Positions 10,513 through 23,028 of a stretch of 64,000 bases of DNA are shown here, piece by piece (position 1 is the first letter of the stretch; every line of letters begins with the position of its first letter). The position numbers and the translations under genes were made by a program. Under the pieces are notes generated by a model. It was not told where the DNA came from. It made no database searches and was given only the letters and a program-made list of their open reading frames with translations. Source of the DNA: Adiantum capillus-veneris. Its lineage: Eukaryota > Streptophyta > Polypodiopsida > Polypodiales > Pteridaceae. The stretch spans positions 36,558,739 to 36,622,738 of the forward strand of contig CM043966.1 of assembly GCA_014529385.2 (NCBI GenBank), read 5' to 3'.

Positions 10513-12183
10513 CAAAAACATCAAAAATTAAGAAAATTAGGTCACTTGGATAAAACTAGCCTGACAGATCCAAAAAGTGCAAAATCTTGGCTTTTGGTGA
10601 TCCAAATGAAAAAAGACTTGGGGGATATCCTTAAAACATCAGTGTCTACAAGTATGTCAAATTTGGTCTAATTTGGGCTCATAACTACGATCGCGATCGG
10701 TGTACCTAAGTGCCAGATTTTGACCAGATTTCATATGTGGGATCCTCAAGTGTATACAAACATAAAATTCTGAAGGACCTAGAGCCAGAAACCTCAAAAT
10801 GCCTATCAAACCGATTGTATATAGACCTATTCATAGACCTAGACTATTTAAGATATCAGGAGGTGTCAAAACTCAAATTGGACATATTGTCAATAATCTG
10901 CAAGCAAAATTGTGTTGAGATCATTGTGAAAGTGTTGAATCTACTGACAGTTGGAATGATACAATCATCCCACAGCCATCAAGTGTATTCATTTGCAAAG
11001 ACCGATCAAGTAACAATCCATGCAGTCGCAGGAATTGGAAGATCATTCCATCTCCAGGTAAGAGGTTTGGATTCAGTCAGTAAATCCCACTTTCTTCATG
11101 TTTTTGAGATCGGGAAAACAAATCAACATCCGACACCGAAATTTAGCGGATCAAGCAAGTGTTGTATTAACGGAGGAGAGTGTAAACCAAGGGGTAGTAC
11201 GACCGTTAGAGCCGATCCTTGAAGAAGGCATCTCCGATACTTCTTCAGAGAGATCTTACGAGTATTTCACAGAACACTTGGGACAATTAAAACTAAACGG
11301 AAGAGAAAACATGGCAGCAGGACCATCAAACCCCTCGGCCACATTAAAGCTATTGTTCATCAAGTATCAATATGACAACAAGCAAGGTGCCAAGATATAC
11401 AAAGATGGTATGGACCGCTACTCTGTGAAAATAGAAGATAGACCAAGTGAGTTCAGAGACTTAGTGCCTGTGAGCTATAGCAAAGATAGGTACCTAGATG
11501 ACGAGGGTATCATGTACTTGGTAGTCCTGAATCCTAACATTGTAGACAAGTGGGGATTGATGGGCACAAAAGCCAAAATAGATGAGAAACATGAGGAAAA
11601 GGCACCAACAATGAGCTTACCTAATGCAAGGTTAAGGCGAGAAAATGAAACATTGAGCGTCAACATGGATAATGTCTACTTGGGGTTATACAAGTATAAT
11701 AATGGAGAGAAAGATCTCTATTATAGATGCGAGGAAGCATATGTCGGAGAGATGACTGAGCGGAAAAGACTTTATGTCTTCACCTACACAGAGGGAGGAA
11801 ACGAAAATCACCGCATACGAAAAGTATGGAAGATGATACGCAGCAATCGATAAAAAAGAGTTTGAAGGATATACGTACTTTGGGGAACCACTTCACCAGT
11901 ATTATGTCACTCCAAGCCCACTAAGACCAGCACCTACAACTGTCGTGCCAGACCCGGTGACCACAGGTGGAGAGAGGACTCATGTAGCTGATTCTTTCAG
12001 TCGGCCTCATTATTCGATGCCAGGCCCCATGCGAACGTTACATTCCAAAGAATCAATGGCTATGAATCGAGGTAGTGCAGTTTCTATCTCTACACATACG
12101 GCAGTAGGTCCGACATTTGCAGCCACCCCATCACATTTGCCTCCTAGTAGTAGATTCAGCTGAGGCAGGGGAGCCAACGAGAG
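10513..12183 (+). mobile_element. Element Z: 5'-truncated relative of A and W
   Basis: From about 10513 the sequence matches the leader of element A (compare 10513-10730 with 13765-14000: CAAAAACATCAAAAAT, AAAACTAGC.TGACAGA, GCAAAATCTTG.CTTTTGGTGATCC). It includes one copy of the palindromic 19-base motif at 10688-10706. It is followed by a separate ORF (11098-12163) and then LTR1 at 12184. There is no LTR on its left, so it is a 3' fragment. Its only purine-rich tract before LTR1 is weak (AGGCAGGGGA). Confidence 0.65.
11098..12163 (+). pseudogene. Unrecognised ORF of element Z (about 355 aa, one frameshift)
   Basis: An ATG at 11098 gives MFLRSGKQINIRHRN and continues 251 codons to a TAA at 11851. 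Near 11830 the frame shifts by one; the continuing frame reads EFEGYTYFGEPLHQYYVTPSP and then a Pro/Thr/Ser-rich tail ending at 12163. The middle is rich in charged and aromatic residues (YKYNNGEKDLYYRCEEAYVGEM). I see no zinc knuckle, protease, RT or integrase motif, and no similarity to gag of A or B. It lies between the motif-bearing spacer and the LTR, the same place as the coiled-coil gene of W, so it may be element cargo or an unusual structural protein. Confidence 0.6.
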
Positions 12184-13124
12184 TGTTTGGAGGTGATAAC
12201 AACATTCAAGTGTCCACCTAGCCAAGGCGCCCGTTGGGTCAGCCGGCCAAAGTTTTGATGTGGTCACATTATTTTTCCAATGTTTAATACATCAAACCCT
12301 GTAAAAGTCTAATGACAATCGCCTATGTCAAGTCTGAGTCAAAGATGTAATTTTTCCAATGATGTATGTAAAGGTCCATGAGAAGTTGGCCGCCGGCCAC
12401 TTTAGAAAGCCCTAGGTATATAATACACTAAGGTTAGTGGGAAAGGGGAGATTATTTTTTGAAGATAAGGGACTATTGCGTTACGTACATAGAGCTACCT
12501 CTTTGCTCCAACTTGTAATCATTGCTTCTGGGGCTACGGTAATCCAAATTCGGTTTTGTTTCTTGCATTGTGTTCCTCTTACTCTGCTCTTTCATTCAAG
12601 TGTAAGCATTCAAGATTTGGTGAAGGTTTCAAACGCATCCGTTTAGGCCTTAAATCACTGTTTTGAGTGTTTATATGCGTATTTTATGTTGTTTTGACCC
12701 TACGAGAGACTTTAGGGACCCAAAAACGACCCTTTAGGATCATCTGTTTACTGTTTTTGCGTACTGTGAGACGAACGATCGCGATCTTTGTACCTCTCCA
12801 GAATTCTGTGAGACAGTGATAGGATATGTTCTTGATAGTCCCTTGTAGCTTCCCTTCAAGTTTCGTGCGATTCCGATATGATTTGCATGGTAAATGGGCG
12901 TGATGACTGTAGAGCTGTGTAGAAGGACATAGGCAGATTACTTGGCTTTAGTGCGATTGATTTTCTTGTAGAGTTAGTAGTTGCATCTCTTTGAGTTCAC
13001 TTCATTAGGGTTGACATCCTAGTGAGTTTCCATGCCTCATCCGAGTCGCTTCCCCTATATTGATAATTTTATGTTGATGCTTGAGAGCTATGCTATGGAC
13101 GTCCATCGCGGTGACCCGCAAACA
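12184..13124 (+). repeat. LTR1 (941 bp), 5' LTR of element A
   Basis: It starts TGTTTGGAGG and ends CCGCAAACA, so the ends are inverted TGTTTG/CAAACA. It is followed by a PBS. It is very similar to LTR2 (41115-42050) throughout and to LTR3 (56205-57117) only in the downstream two-thirds. It carries a TATA box (12417-12425) and one copy of the palindromic motif in variant form (12776-12794). Confidence 0.9.
12417..12425 (+). promoter_or_regulatory. TATA box of LTR1
   Basis: TATATAATA in the context CCCTAGGTATATAATACACTAA, about 235 bp into the LTR. It is conserved at 41347-41355 in LTR2. This places transcription start near 12450, leaving about 670 bp of R-U5. Confidence 0.65.
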
Positions 13125-13125
13125 T

Positions 13126-13144
13126 TGGTGCCGCTGCCGAGGAA
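13126..13144 (+). other. Primer-binding site of element A, apparently tRNA-Asp type
   Basis: TGGTGCCGCTGCCGAGGAA follows LTR1 after one base. It resembles TGGCGCCGTTGCCGGGGA, the site complementary to plant tRNA-Asp used by Athila-type gypsy elements. Mismatches are mostly transitions. Confidence 0.7.
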
Positions 13145-13674
13145 TGAATCTTAGGTGATGAGTGATCGAGTGCGTATTCAGAGTTTTCTTATTGTTCCAA
13201 AAGATAATTTCCATTCCATTTACATTTCAGTGAAGCATCTAGACAGAGGTTTAGTGCTTAGTGGAGTCTAGGGTCAGTGGACTGGCTAGATCGACTCTTG
13301 AGAGATATAGGGAGTTGTCAGTGAGGTTGCTTTAAGCATTTTTCTCTTCAAATTTCTTTGTATTGATTGAGTATTGATCCATCATCCGTTTTTTATCCTG
13401 TTTGTTTTGTTTGATTCAGTTTCTTATGTTCTTTCATTTATGTACTTAGGAGTAGGATAAGTAAATCACATTCCAGTCAGATTTGGGACAAAAGATAGAG
13501 TCAAAAACACTAGAAAACCATAACTTTGGTAAAAGGGCCATAAGACTCTGAAATTAGAAAATCTGACCAAACAGAGCTGAAATTGATTCAAATCACAAAG
13601 TGGTAGCACCAAACACTGGGAAATACTTGTCGGAGAGAGCCTGTAAAATTTCATCAGATTTGGCTCTGGTACTA

Positions 13675-15237
13675 CGATCGCGATCGGTGTACCTCAATGC
13701 CAGAATTGTACAAGATTTGACATGTGCCTTTCTGATAAGATTATGAACAAGTTTGTCTAAAGCAACCACACCCAAAAACATCAAAAATCAAGGAAATCAA
13801 GCCACTTAGGTAAAACTAGCTTGACAGACCCAGAAACTGCAAAATCTTGACTTTTGGTGATCCAAATGCAAAAAGACTTGGGGGATAGCCTTAAAACATC
13901 AGTGTCTACAAGCATGCCAAATTTGGTCTGATTTGGGCTCAGAAGTACAATCGCGATCGGTGTACCTAAGTGCCAGATTTTGACCAGATTTCATCTGTGG
14001 GATCCTCAGGTGTATACAAACATAAAAGTCTAAAAGACCTAGATCCAGAAACCTCAAAATACCTGTCAAACCATCTGAATACAGATCCAAGTCAAAAACT
14101 GCTAAACTGGCATAGAAATTGACGTTCAGAAGACCAAAACACATCAAGACTGGGAAGAAACCATACAAAGGGATAGCCTGTACACAGAACAACCCAGATA
14201 GCTTTCAAATCCCAAAACAAACACCAAAATCAAGACAAATTGACAGATTCAGGAAAATCGGGCACTTCAGACCAAGAAACTGCAAATTCTTGACTTTTTT
14301 GAGTCCAAATACAAAAGTGTCTGGCAGGTAGTTTTCTAATAGCCTAGTGAACAAGCTGATGAAAATTGATCCGATTTGGGCTCCAAACTATGATCGCGAT
14401 CGGTGTACCTCAGTGCCAGATTTTGACCATACTTTACCCACACATACACCTAGGTTATATAAGATATCAAGAGTTTTCAAAATTCAAAAAAGTGACCAAA
14501 ATAGCCAAAAACAGTAGACAGACAGAAAACCACTGCAGCAGACCAAGATCTTGTGAAAACTTGACTTTTTCTTGTCCAAATTCAAAAAGATTTGGGGAGT
14601 AGACTGTACACATCATTGTCTACCATATCCACAAGTTTCATCCAATTTGGACTCCAAAGTACGATCGCGATCGGTGTACCATAGTGACATTTTGAGTTGA
14701 GACTTGGTGAGTAGGTAGCTGATGACTAGACAAACAACTTTCTCAAAAGAACCAGGGTCAAAAAACCAAAAGACAGTTGTCAAATAGGGCAAACACTAAT
14801 CACTGATCCTTCAGACCAAAATTTTGAGAAAATTCAAGTTTTTGTGATCCAAATGCAAAGTGGGTTTGGGAATAGACTACACATACCCATATCTATCAAC
14901 TCCTAAAATTTCATGCAAAAAGGACCTGGAACTACGATCGCGATCGGTGTACCCCAGTGACATTTTGGATTGAAATTTTTTGAGTAGGTAGCTGACATCT
15001 AGTGCAACATATTTTCCAAAAGAAGCAAGGTCAAAAAAGCAAAAGAAAGTGGTCAAAAGTCCCAGTTACACAATCAGGCCAGTAACCGCAAAACCACCGG
15101 ATTTGGGTTTTCATTGGTCAAAACATCTCCAAATTCAAAAATACAAAGACACTTGGTATCAAGACATCAAGGGCTAGCTACTATGCAAAAATCTTCCAAA
15201 TCTGTGACATGGGGTCAATGATCGCGATCGGTGTACC
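13675..15237 (+). repeat. Degenerate tandem array with palindromic 19-base motif in the leader of A
   Basis: Copies of C/TGATCGCGATCGGTGTACC (one with CAATCGCG) lie at 13675, 13948, 14391, 14662, 14935 and 15219. Spacings are about 273, 443, 271, 273 and 284 bp. Between motifs the units share weaker similarity: a stretch before the motif ending in TTTGGGCTC..A.TA, then CAGTGCCAGATTTTGACC.GATTT after it, and blocks such as TTGACTTTTGGTGATCCAAATGCAAAA. The motif is far better conserved than the rest. Single copies also occur in Z, W and the LTRs. Confidence 0.9.
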
Positions 15238-15652
15238 TCTACATAGTGGGGGTATTTGACTTCATAAGTTTATAGACCTACTTGAGTACATCCCAAATCT
15301 CAAGTTTGAGTGAAAAATATCCTCTGGAAGCCAAGATACAAGCACAAAATCTCTTTGTGTCCTGATCCTGAAACTGTTTTGAGTGTTTTTTTCAGTGCAG
15401 TTCATTAAAAGTGCTCTAACTTTTGATAGGCAACTCCAAATTGAGTCAGGTATAGCTAGGAAGAAAGTTTTGGTTTTAGAGCTGAATTTTTCTAGGTTTC
15501 CTAATTCCAAACTTTTAGCGTACCCAGAACCAATTTCCAGAGACCAAAAAGTCATAAATTCCTGACTTTTTAGAGACTTGACCAGGGGCACCAGGGGCAA
15601 AAAGAGATTGTGTGCACTAAGCCAAGGTGTTCTTATCAAGGACCATCTTGAG

Positions 15653-18563
15653 TGTGAGGTCCCTGCCCCTTGTCGAGAGGACCAGAGTACCTTTGATAGG
15701 TCTCCAATCCTGAAAAAGAAAAACCAACGGACATTGCCTCAGCAACTACGTAGCCACGGGCATGAGCCGTTAGTGAAGGATTGGTCCTATCTCGCTATGG
15801 CGGACCGTGACCACCATAACCCTATCAATTATACCTAAAAGTATAAATCTTAGAGTGACCAACCTGTGTGTATTTTTTCCCATGTTTCAGAAGCACAGCC
15901 GCCAAGGTTTGTCTCTTTTAAGATTTATGACTTAAAAAAAACAATTTCTAACGTTGGAAAGTTACCCGACTCATCGGGTCCACCCGTCCATAGAATGATA
16001 CCGTCGGGGTATCATTCTCCCACTTTCCACACCACACTCACCCTTCTTTTGTTATCTAATTACTACCACACTGTTTCAACATACATGTTCCTTTTCTTTA
16101 TTTATGATACTCGTTCGTTAAAACAGCCCTTCAAACAATATTACAAACAATAGTCAAACAAGAAGTCGTCCAATTTTAAACCAACAACCCTTGGATTAGG
16201 TTCACTCAAGAATCTCTACTGGCGCTATTATGTCCGATCGGTATATACAGTATTTAAAAAATCCTTGTCCTCATGAGCGTCCCGTACCGCTCGACAAGTA
16301 CTCGTTGTGCTAATCTCGACGTACTCCCGCCACAGCAACAACGGTGCCAATCTAGGCGTCAGCCTCACGCCACGGAAAAACAAAACTGCAGTATCCAGCT
16401 AGGCTAATCTGGGTGGACTCCCACCACAGCATCAGCGGTGCCATCCTGGGCGTCATCTCACTCCTCGGCAACTGCCACATAATACCAGCGCTAATAAGTA
16501 AAAAAATTGAGAGAAACCATACCGAAGGTTTTGGACAAACATTCTTTCCTATAGCAACCAGTTTAACCAGACAATCTTTCCTACTTGTCAAACATATGAC
16601 GAGTTTCTTGGGGTAAAGCCCCGTGGTTTCCGTCCGTATTTTCTTTTCATAAGGTAAATAATATATTCCTATGGTCTCGCATATGCAATGATGCATACCT
16701 TGAAACTACAATACTAACCTGTACCATAGCTCCGATTGGTCCGATTGGTGGAGACATAGCATGTTCCGTAGGGGTTCCACTGTTACTTGTACCAGCTTCA
16801 TGATCATTAGCGCCTTGTGTTCAAGCACGCGTTGGAGCCATTTTTTTGTACTACACTTATGTTATACACTTAGACTTTAAATTGGTCAATTTCCCTAGTA
16901 ATCTCTTGTTTCCAAAGAGAGTCTGTAATTTGAACCCTCGCCAACTCGGATTCACACTTATTGTTGTTGTTCTACATCTAATTTCTATACATCAAATATT
17001 TGCTAATCGTAATTAATCAAAAATTAAGTGTGTAAACTTTGAGTGAAAGTTTAGGAATGCATTACTTTTATGCTTCACATTTCTAATCCAATTCTAACTT
17101 CAATTTCTATACTTCAACTAAATCAATTTTTAGTATTACTCAAAATTCTACTTAATCTGATTGACAATAAAATTGGTGAATGAGAATTTCATCATGTATA
17201 ATAAGAATATGATGAGTTCTCTAACTATACATAAGTTAATAGTGAAGATGTAATAACTAGAAAGAGTAGGTATACTTAGAGAGATTAGAGTAAGAGAAAA
17301 CATACACTCACATCTTTTCTAAAGTTAATTGAATCCTACTAATCTATTAAAGAGATTACAGTAAGAGATAGCACACACACACACATATCCTTCTTAAAAC
17401 TAATTGAATCTTACTAATCTATTAGAGAGATTACAGTAAGAGATAGCGCGCACACACACACACATATCCTTCTTTAAGCTAATTGAATCTTACTAATCTA
17501 GTAGAGAGATTAGAGTAAGAGATAAACACACACACACATAGCTAATTGAATCTTACTAATCTATTAGAGAGATTAGATTAAGAGATAGCACACGTGCACA
17601 CATATCCTTCTTAAAACTAATTGAATCTTACTAATCTAGTAGAGAGATTAGAGTAAGAGATAAACACACACACACATAGCTAATTGAATCTTACTAATCT
17701 ATTGGAGAGATTAGAGTAAGAGATAGCACACACACACATGCTAATTGATTCTTACTAATCTATTAGAGAGATTAGAGTAAGACATAGCACACATACATCA
17801 TTTCTAAAGTTAATTGAATGCTTAATTAATACGCACCTTATTAGTCCACTAGAGTTTTTGCTCTCTTAGTGGTTTGTGGACGCCTTTTCTCTAAGAGAAG
17901 TGGCAGCACTTCGTGAGCACTATAGAGGCAATCTCTATGTCTAAAGTGTGAGCATGGATGCTTTATTTATAACAGAAAAAAAAAATCCAACTTTTTTTTT
18001 CCAAAAAAAAAATATTTAAAAAAAAAATTCCCCAAAAATCGTACCCGCGTTTTTGGTACCCTTGTGGTACCCATCAGCTTGACCACTTTGTCATTATCAT
18101 CAAAAGATAAGGCCACACAGGCCCCCCCTCATTAAGATTGGTCAAGACTAGCCTCTCCTTTTCATGTGACAGTGTGTCCCACTTTGTCCCCTCCTATGTG
18201 AGTCCAGGTGAGTCCATGTGCCTTCATTTGTCATCCCTGTGTATTCTTTTGTCTTTATAATTATTTTATTTATTTCCTTAATGATAATTTACTTTATATT
18301 TTTAAGTTAAACTTTACAGTCTTATATTAACTTTACAATAGTAAAAGAAAATTCTACAATCAGTAAATAAGTCTTGCAATAAGTTAGTTATTGATTCATA
18401 TAGCCAAACATGTCAGAATTTTGTAGCGTAAATTTTAAATTCTAGGTTTTCTCAACGTACGATTCATAATATGAACTCGAATATCTCAAATAATGAGTGA
18501 TGGTTAAAAAAATTTCAAATGCGTAATAGAACTTGTGTGAAATTTGAAAGTAGAGACCTTACA
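15653..18563 (-). repeat. 3' LTR of element E (2911 bp)
   Basis: On the plus strand it begins TGTGAGGTCCCTGCCCC and ends AGAGACCTTACA. It aligns with 23664-26663 along its whole length; differences are scattered substitutions and changes in the CA-rich array (about 17265-17800) and a poly-A/T tract. A TATA-like TATAAATA is on the minus strand at 17964-17971. Confidence 0.95.
17265..17800. repeat. Tandem array of about 60-75 bp units with (CA)n tracts inside the E 3' LTR
   Basis: Units contain CTAATTGAATCTTACTAATC, a TA.TAGAGAGATTA block, AGTAAGAGATA and a (CA)n run of variable length; some end in TATCCTTCTTAAAA. The matching array at 25285-25870 has a different unit order. Confidence 0.9.
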
Positions 18564-18576
18564 ATCTCCCCAACTT
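18564..18576 (-). other. Polypurine tract of element E
   Basis: On the minus strand AAGTTGGGGAGAT directly precedes the 3' LTR start TGTAAGGTC. This is the usual primer site for plus-strand DNA. Confidence 0.8.
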
Positions 18577-18592
18577 AGAATTTGAGATGCCC

Positions 18593-21500
18593 TCATCTCA
18601 AGAACAGTGAAGGGTAATCCTTAAGAAGGGATGTCTCATCTTCCCAAGTAGCATCTTCTATAGGGAAATCCTTCCATAAGATAAGATGTTCTTTGATGGA
18701 TCTATTCCTAAGCTTTCTCTCCCGAGTTTCTAAGATAGTATCAGGTTGGAGTTGTAGAACATCTTGAGTAGGTAAAATGATTTGCTCATCATCAAGGACA
18801 TGGTCAGGGTTATATACATAAGGTTTTAATAGACTTACATGAAATACATCATGCACTTTGAGATGAGAAGGGAGTTTTATTCTATAAGCTTGATCACTTA
18901 CAACCTTGATTATTTCGTAAGGTCCACAATATCGGTAGCTAAGCTTCTTATACCTTCCGAGAGATAGATTTCTCTTTTTGGGTTTTACTCGTAAGAAAAC
19001 TTTGTCACGTTCTTTTAAAATCCGATCAGATCTTTTTAAGTCGGCGTACTTCTTTTGTCGATCTTGAGCCGCTTGAATATCCCTTCGAATAGCTTTGGTT
19101 TGAGCTTCCATTTCTTCAAGCATTTTCTTTGAGGCTTCTACCCTTATAGTGGGGTCAGAAAAGTTAAGGGGTGATAAACATTCTTGACCATAAAGAGCAT
19201 TAAAAGGTGTCATTCCAATACTTCTATGAGTAGAGGAATTGTATGCATACTCTACCAAGGGTAGGTATTGAATCCACTTGCGAGGTTCTCTATTGCAGTA
19301 GGCTCTGAGGATGTCTTCAATTACTTGATTAACTCTTTCAGTTTGGCCATCAGTCTGAGGATAATAAGCAGTACTAAAACATAACTGGGTTCCAATAGCT
19401 TGAAACAATGATACCCAAAACTTTGAATTAAACTTGGCATCACGATCACTGACAATCCTCTTGGGTAAACCATGAATTCTAAAAACCTCCTTCACAAACA
19501 AACGAGCAATATCTGAAGCTGTAAAGGTTGTCTTGACTGGGATTAAGTGAGCCACTTTAGTAAGCAATTCGACTATGACCATGATTAAATCATAGCCAGC
19601 TTGGACAGAAGGAAACCCGGTGATAAAGTCCATGCTAATACATTCTCATTTCATTTGGGGAATATCTAAAGGATGTAATTTACCTGGCATCTTTAGTCTT
19701 TCTGCCTTGATCCTTTGACAAGACAAACACTGCTTGACATAGCGAAGGACATCACCCTTCATACCTTGCCAATAGTAACTTCTGCGAATTGCATTGAGAG
19801 TTTTGGCATAACCTGGATGTCCTGAAGTTGGGCCATCATGTGCTTCATATAGGATAGCATTCCTTAGGGTAGAATCCTTAGGTATGCATAGTCGATTCCT
19901 ATAGTAAATTTTCCCATCTTCTAAGGAGTAATGTAGAGGTTTAGGCTGATTTGATGATACTCTCTCTTCACATAGGATACTAGCAAGCATCTGGTAATCT
20001 GCATCTGTGACAGCAGCATCCGAGACCTTTTCTAAAATAGGGTTGTTAGCCATGGAAATTGCCCCCAGAAAAGCTTTACGGCTTAGGGAATCTACCACAA
20101 CATTATCCTTACCTAGTCTAAATTTAATATCAAAATCATATTCGTGCATGAGCTCTATCCATCTCCTTTGTCTCCTGTTAAGGTTAGGTTGGGTAAAAAT
20201 CCACTTAAGGCTCTTGTGATCTGTTACCAATTGGAATTTGCGTCCCAATAGATAATGTCTCCATAGCTTGAGAGCATGAATAACTGCTAGCAATTCTAAA
20301 TCATGTGTAGCATAATTCACTTCATGAATCCTAAGCTTTCGAGAAGTATAAGCTACAGGCCTTCCTTCTTGAGTAAGGACTCCTCCTAATGCAAGGTTAC
20401 TAGCATCTGTGATCACCTCAAATTCTTGGGTGAAGTCTGGAAGTTTTAAGAGAGATTCTGAAGCAAGATACTCCTTAAGCTATTTGAAGCAAGATTCATG
20501 TTTTTCTTCCCAAAGTATCATAGCTCCTTTTTTTAGCAAGTCGGTTAGTGGTGCATCTTTAAGAGCATAGTCCTTTACAAAGATCCTGTACCACCCTGTG
20601 ATACCTAAGAACCCTCTGACTTCGGTTTGTGAAGTGGGTTGAGGCCATTCCACAATATCTTTGACTTTGTCAGGGTCAACAGAGACTCCTTCAGGTGAAA
20701 TGATAAACCCTAAGTAATAGATCTTAGGGGTAAAGAAGGTACATTTTATTTTCTTTGCATACAGCTTATTTCGGCGTAAAAGCTGTAACACTTTCCTAAC
20801 ATGTCCTTCATGCTCTTCCTTTGATTTGGAATAAATTAAGATATCGTCAAAGAATACTAGGACAAAATCATCCAAGAATTCTCTAAAGATATCGTGCATC
20901 AGATGATTGAAAGTTGCAGGAGCATTCGTAAGTCCGAAAGCCATCACTGTAAATTCGTAATGACCATAACGAGTGTTGAAAGCTGTTTTGGAGATATCAG
21001 CCTCCTGGATTCGAATTTGATGATAGCTAGATCGAAGATCAATCTTTGTGAATATTTTGGCTCCATGTAATCTGTCCAGCATCTCATCAATACGAGGAAT
21101 TGGATATTTATTCTTGATGGTAACCTGATTAAAGCCCCTATAATCTATGCAAAGTCGAAGAGAGCCATCCTTTTTCTTTTGGAAGAGAACAGGTGCACCC
21201 CATGGAGATGTACTAGGTCGGATAAACCCTTGCTCAATCAATTGCTTGAGCTGCTCCTTGAGTTCTATAGCCTGTGGAAGTGACATCTTGTATGGCGCTC
21301 TTGAGACTGGTTCACTACCTGGAAAAATTTTGATTTCATGGTCTACCTTCCTAGGTGGTGGTAGTTCAGAAAGTTCAGCGGGGAAAACATCCGAAAATTC
21401 TTCTAGCCACATTGGTTCAGGGTTGGAAGAAGATTTTTCTACTTTGTTTAGCTTGACTACAAAAATTTGTTGACCCTTGCGTAACCCTTTCAAAAGACGA

Positions 21501-22942
21501 TTAGCTTTGACCAAGTAAGCTTTTGGTCGTCCATTCTGGCCTCGAATAGTGACTTCTTGACCTTGGTTGTCCACAAAAGTAACACTTCCTTGGGCACAAT
21601 GGATATTGGCATTATGACTGGCTAACCAATCCATTCCAAGAATTCCGTCATAGATTCCTGTGGGTAAGGTTTGAAAAGTCGCAGAAGTAGAGTATTCTCC
21701 CAACTTGAAATCTATTTTTCCCACAGTGTACTAAGATAACACCTCCTTTCCATTGGCTAATTCAACTCTCATCTTTCTTGCAAGGTGTTGATTAAGTCCT
21801 AACCTCCTTAAACATTTAGGTGACAAGAAAGAATGAGTACTGCGACAATCAATAAGAAGCTCAAATTTTTCACCTTGGTGATTTGCAGGTGTTTGAATGA
21901 CAGCATATTGTTGTCTTGCTCTTGGGTTATCAATTGCAGCATGTAGAGTTTCTCTTTCCTCTTGTTCTTCTCCCAATGTTGGTTCTCCTATGATAGCATT
22001 GACTCTGGCAGCCATTCCGCGCCCTCGACCTCATCCTCCATTTCTTCCTCCACGATTTATTATTTGGCCTCGTCCTCTAGCTCGATTAGGTATATTTGTT
22101 GCGGAGACTCGCCTAGGACATACATTCCTGAAATGTCCTAGCTCGTTGCATTCATAGAATCTAAGATCTGCATTTTGAGCTCCATTTGCTGAAGCTGCAA
22201 CTATTGGATGAGTTTGGTGAACTGGGTGAACTTGCCTTTGGTTCCACATCATAGGCCGTCCTCTCCTTCCAGCATTCCTTAAATTTCCATTTCGTACCCT
22301 TTGAGAGTTTGACATCTCTTTAGCTAAGGGTTTGGCTCTTAAACGAGCATCTTGCAAATTTACAGGCCTCATGGCTTCTAGACGTGTATTTAAAGGAGCA
22401 TTTAGCCCTTGGCAGAAACGGGCTACTTGTTGATCTGTGGTCATTGGCGGAGCATAGCGCCTAAGAGTTACAAATTTGGAGTAGTATTCTTCCACTGTAA
22501 GATGAAACTGACGTAAGTTGAAGAATTCATTCATCTTAAGGGATTCGTGTGCATGTGGAAGATAACGTCCTTTGACAGCACACTTAATTTCTTCCCAAGT
22601 TTGAGTGTTTTGAGCTACTTGATTATCTTTGCAGTGTTGTTTCCACCAAAGCTTGGCATCCCCCGTGAGACGAAACATAGCCAACATTGCTTGGTTATCG
22701 GGAGTAGTACCGGCAGCAGCAAAATAATCCTCCATCTCTTCGAGCCACACTTCTGCATCGCGCTCAACTAGGGCTCCTTCCCCTTTGAAAGAGGGAAGTT
22801 TAGCTTGCTTGAGAAGTAGCTTTTTCTCTTGAAGAGATGTGTACACCGCACTCTGTGCAATATAGATTAAGTGAAACTTTATTGGATACTCTAACTTTAA
22901 TCCACTTTGAGGCAAGACTTGATCAGACAATAATACAAACAA
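18593..22942 (-). pseudogene. Gag-pol polyprotein of chromovirus E, one frame with four stops
   Basis: One frame runs 22942 to 18593 (about 1,449 codons) with stops at 22031-22033 (TGA), 21731-21733 (TAG), 20480-20482 (TAG) and 19646-19648 (TGA). Gag has the core domain (WWKQHCKDN...) and a zinc knuckle whose first Cys is Phe (FYECNELGHFRNVCP). The protease active site is DCR instead of DSG. RT has [13 protein letters not shown] and the FFDD catalytic box. RNase H starts ITDASNLALGG. The integrase zinc domain ends CLSCQ; the core has MDFITGFP, SDRDAKF and QTDGQTERVN. A chromodomain-like segment (LILWKDFPIEDATWE) ends the protein. Each stop is explained by one C-to-T or G-to-A change. The protein would make and integrate the cDNA; this copy cannot. 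Confidence 0.93.
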
Positions 22943-23028
22943 AAGATAATATTAATCCAAACTTTATTTATATACACATTATTTGCTACCAAGGTTGGTA
23001 GTCTTTATGTACAAGGATTGTAATGTCT

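Noticed and set aside
10710-11222. 170-codon frame in element Z upstream of the main ORF
   Set aside because: It covers the motif spacer that is non-coding in A and W, and the matching frame is not open there.
16352-16696. Minus-strand ORF repeated at 24321-24707
   Set aside because: It is repeated only because it lies in both E LTRs; no domain, and LTRs are not normally coding.
18593-22942. The four stops in element E as programmed recoding sites
   Set aside because: They differ in type and place, fall inside conserved domains, and all fit ordinary transition decay.
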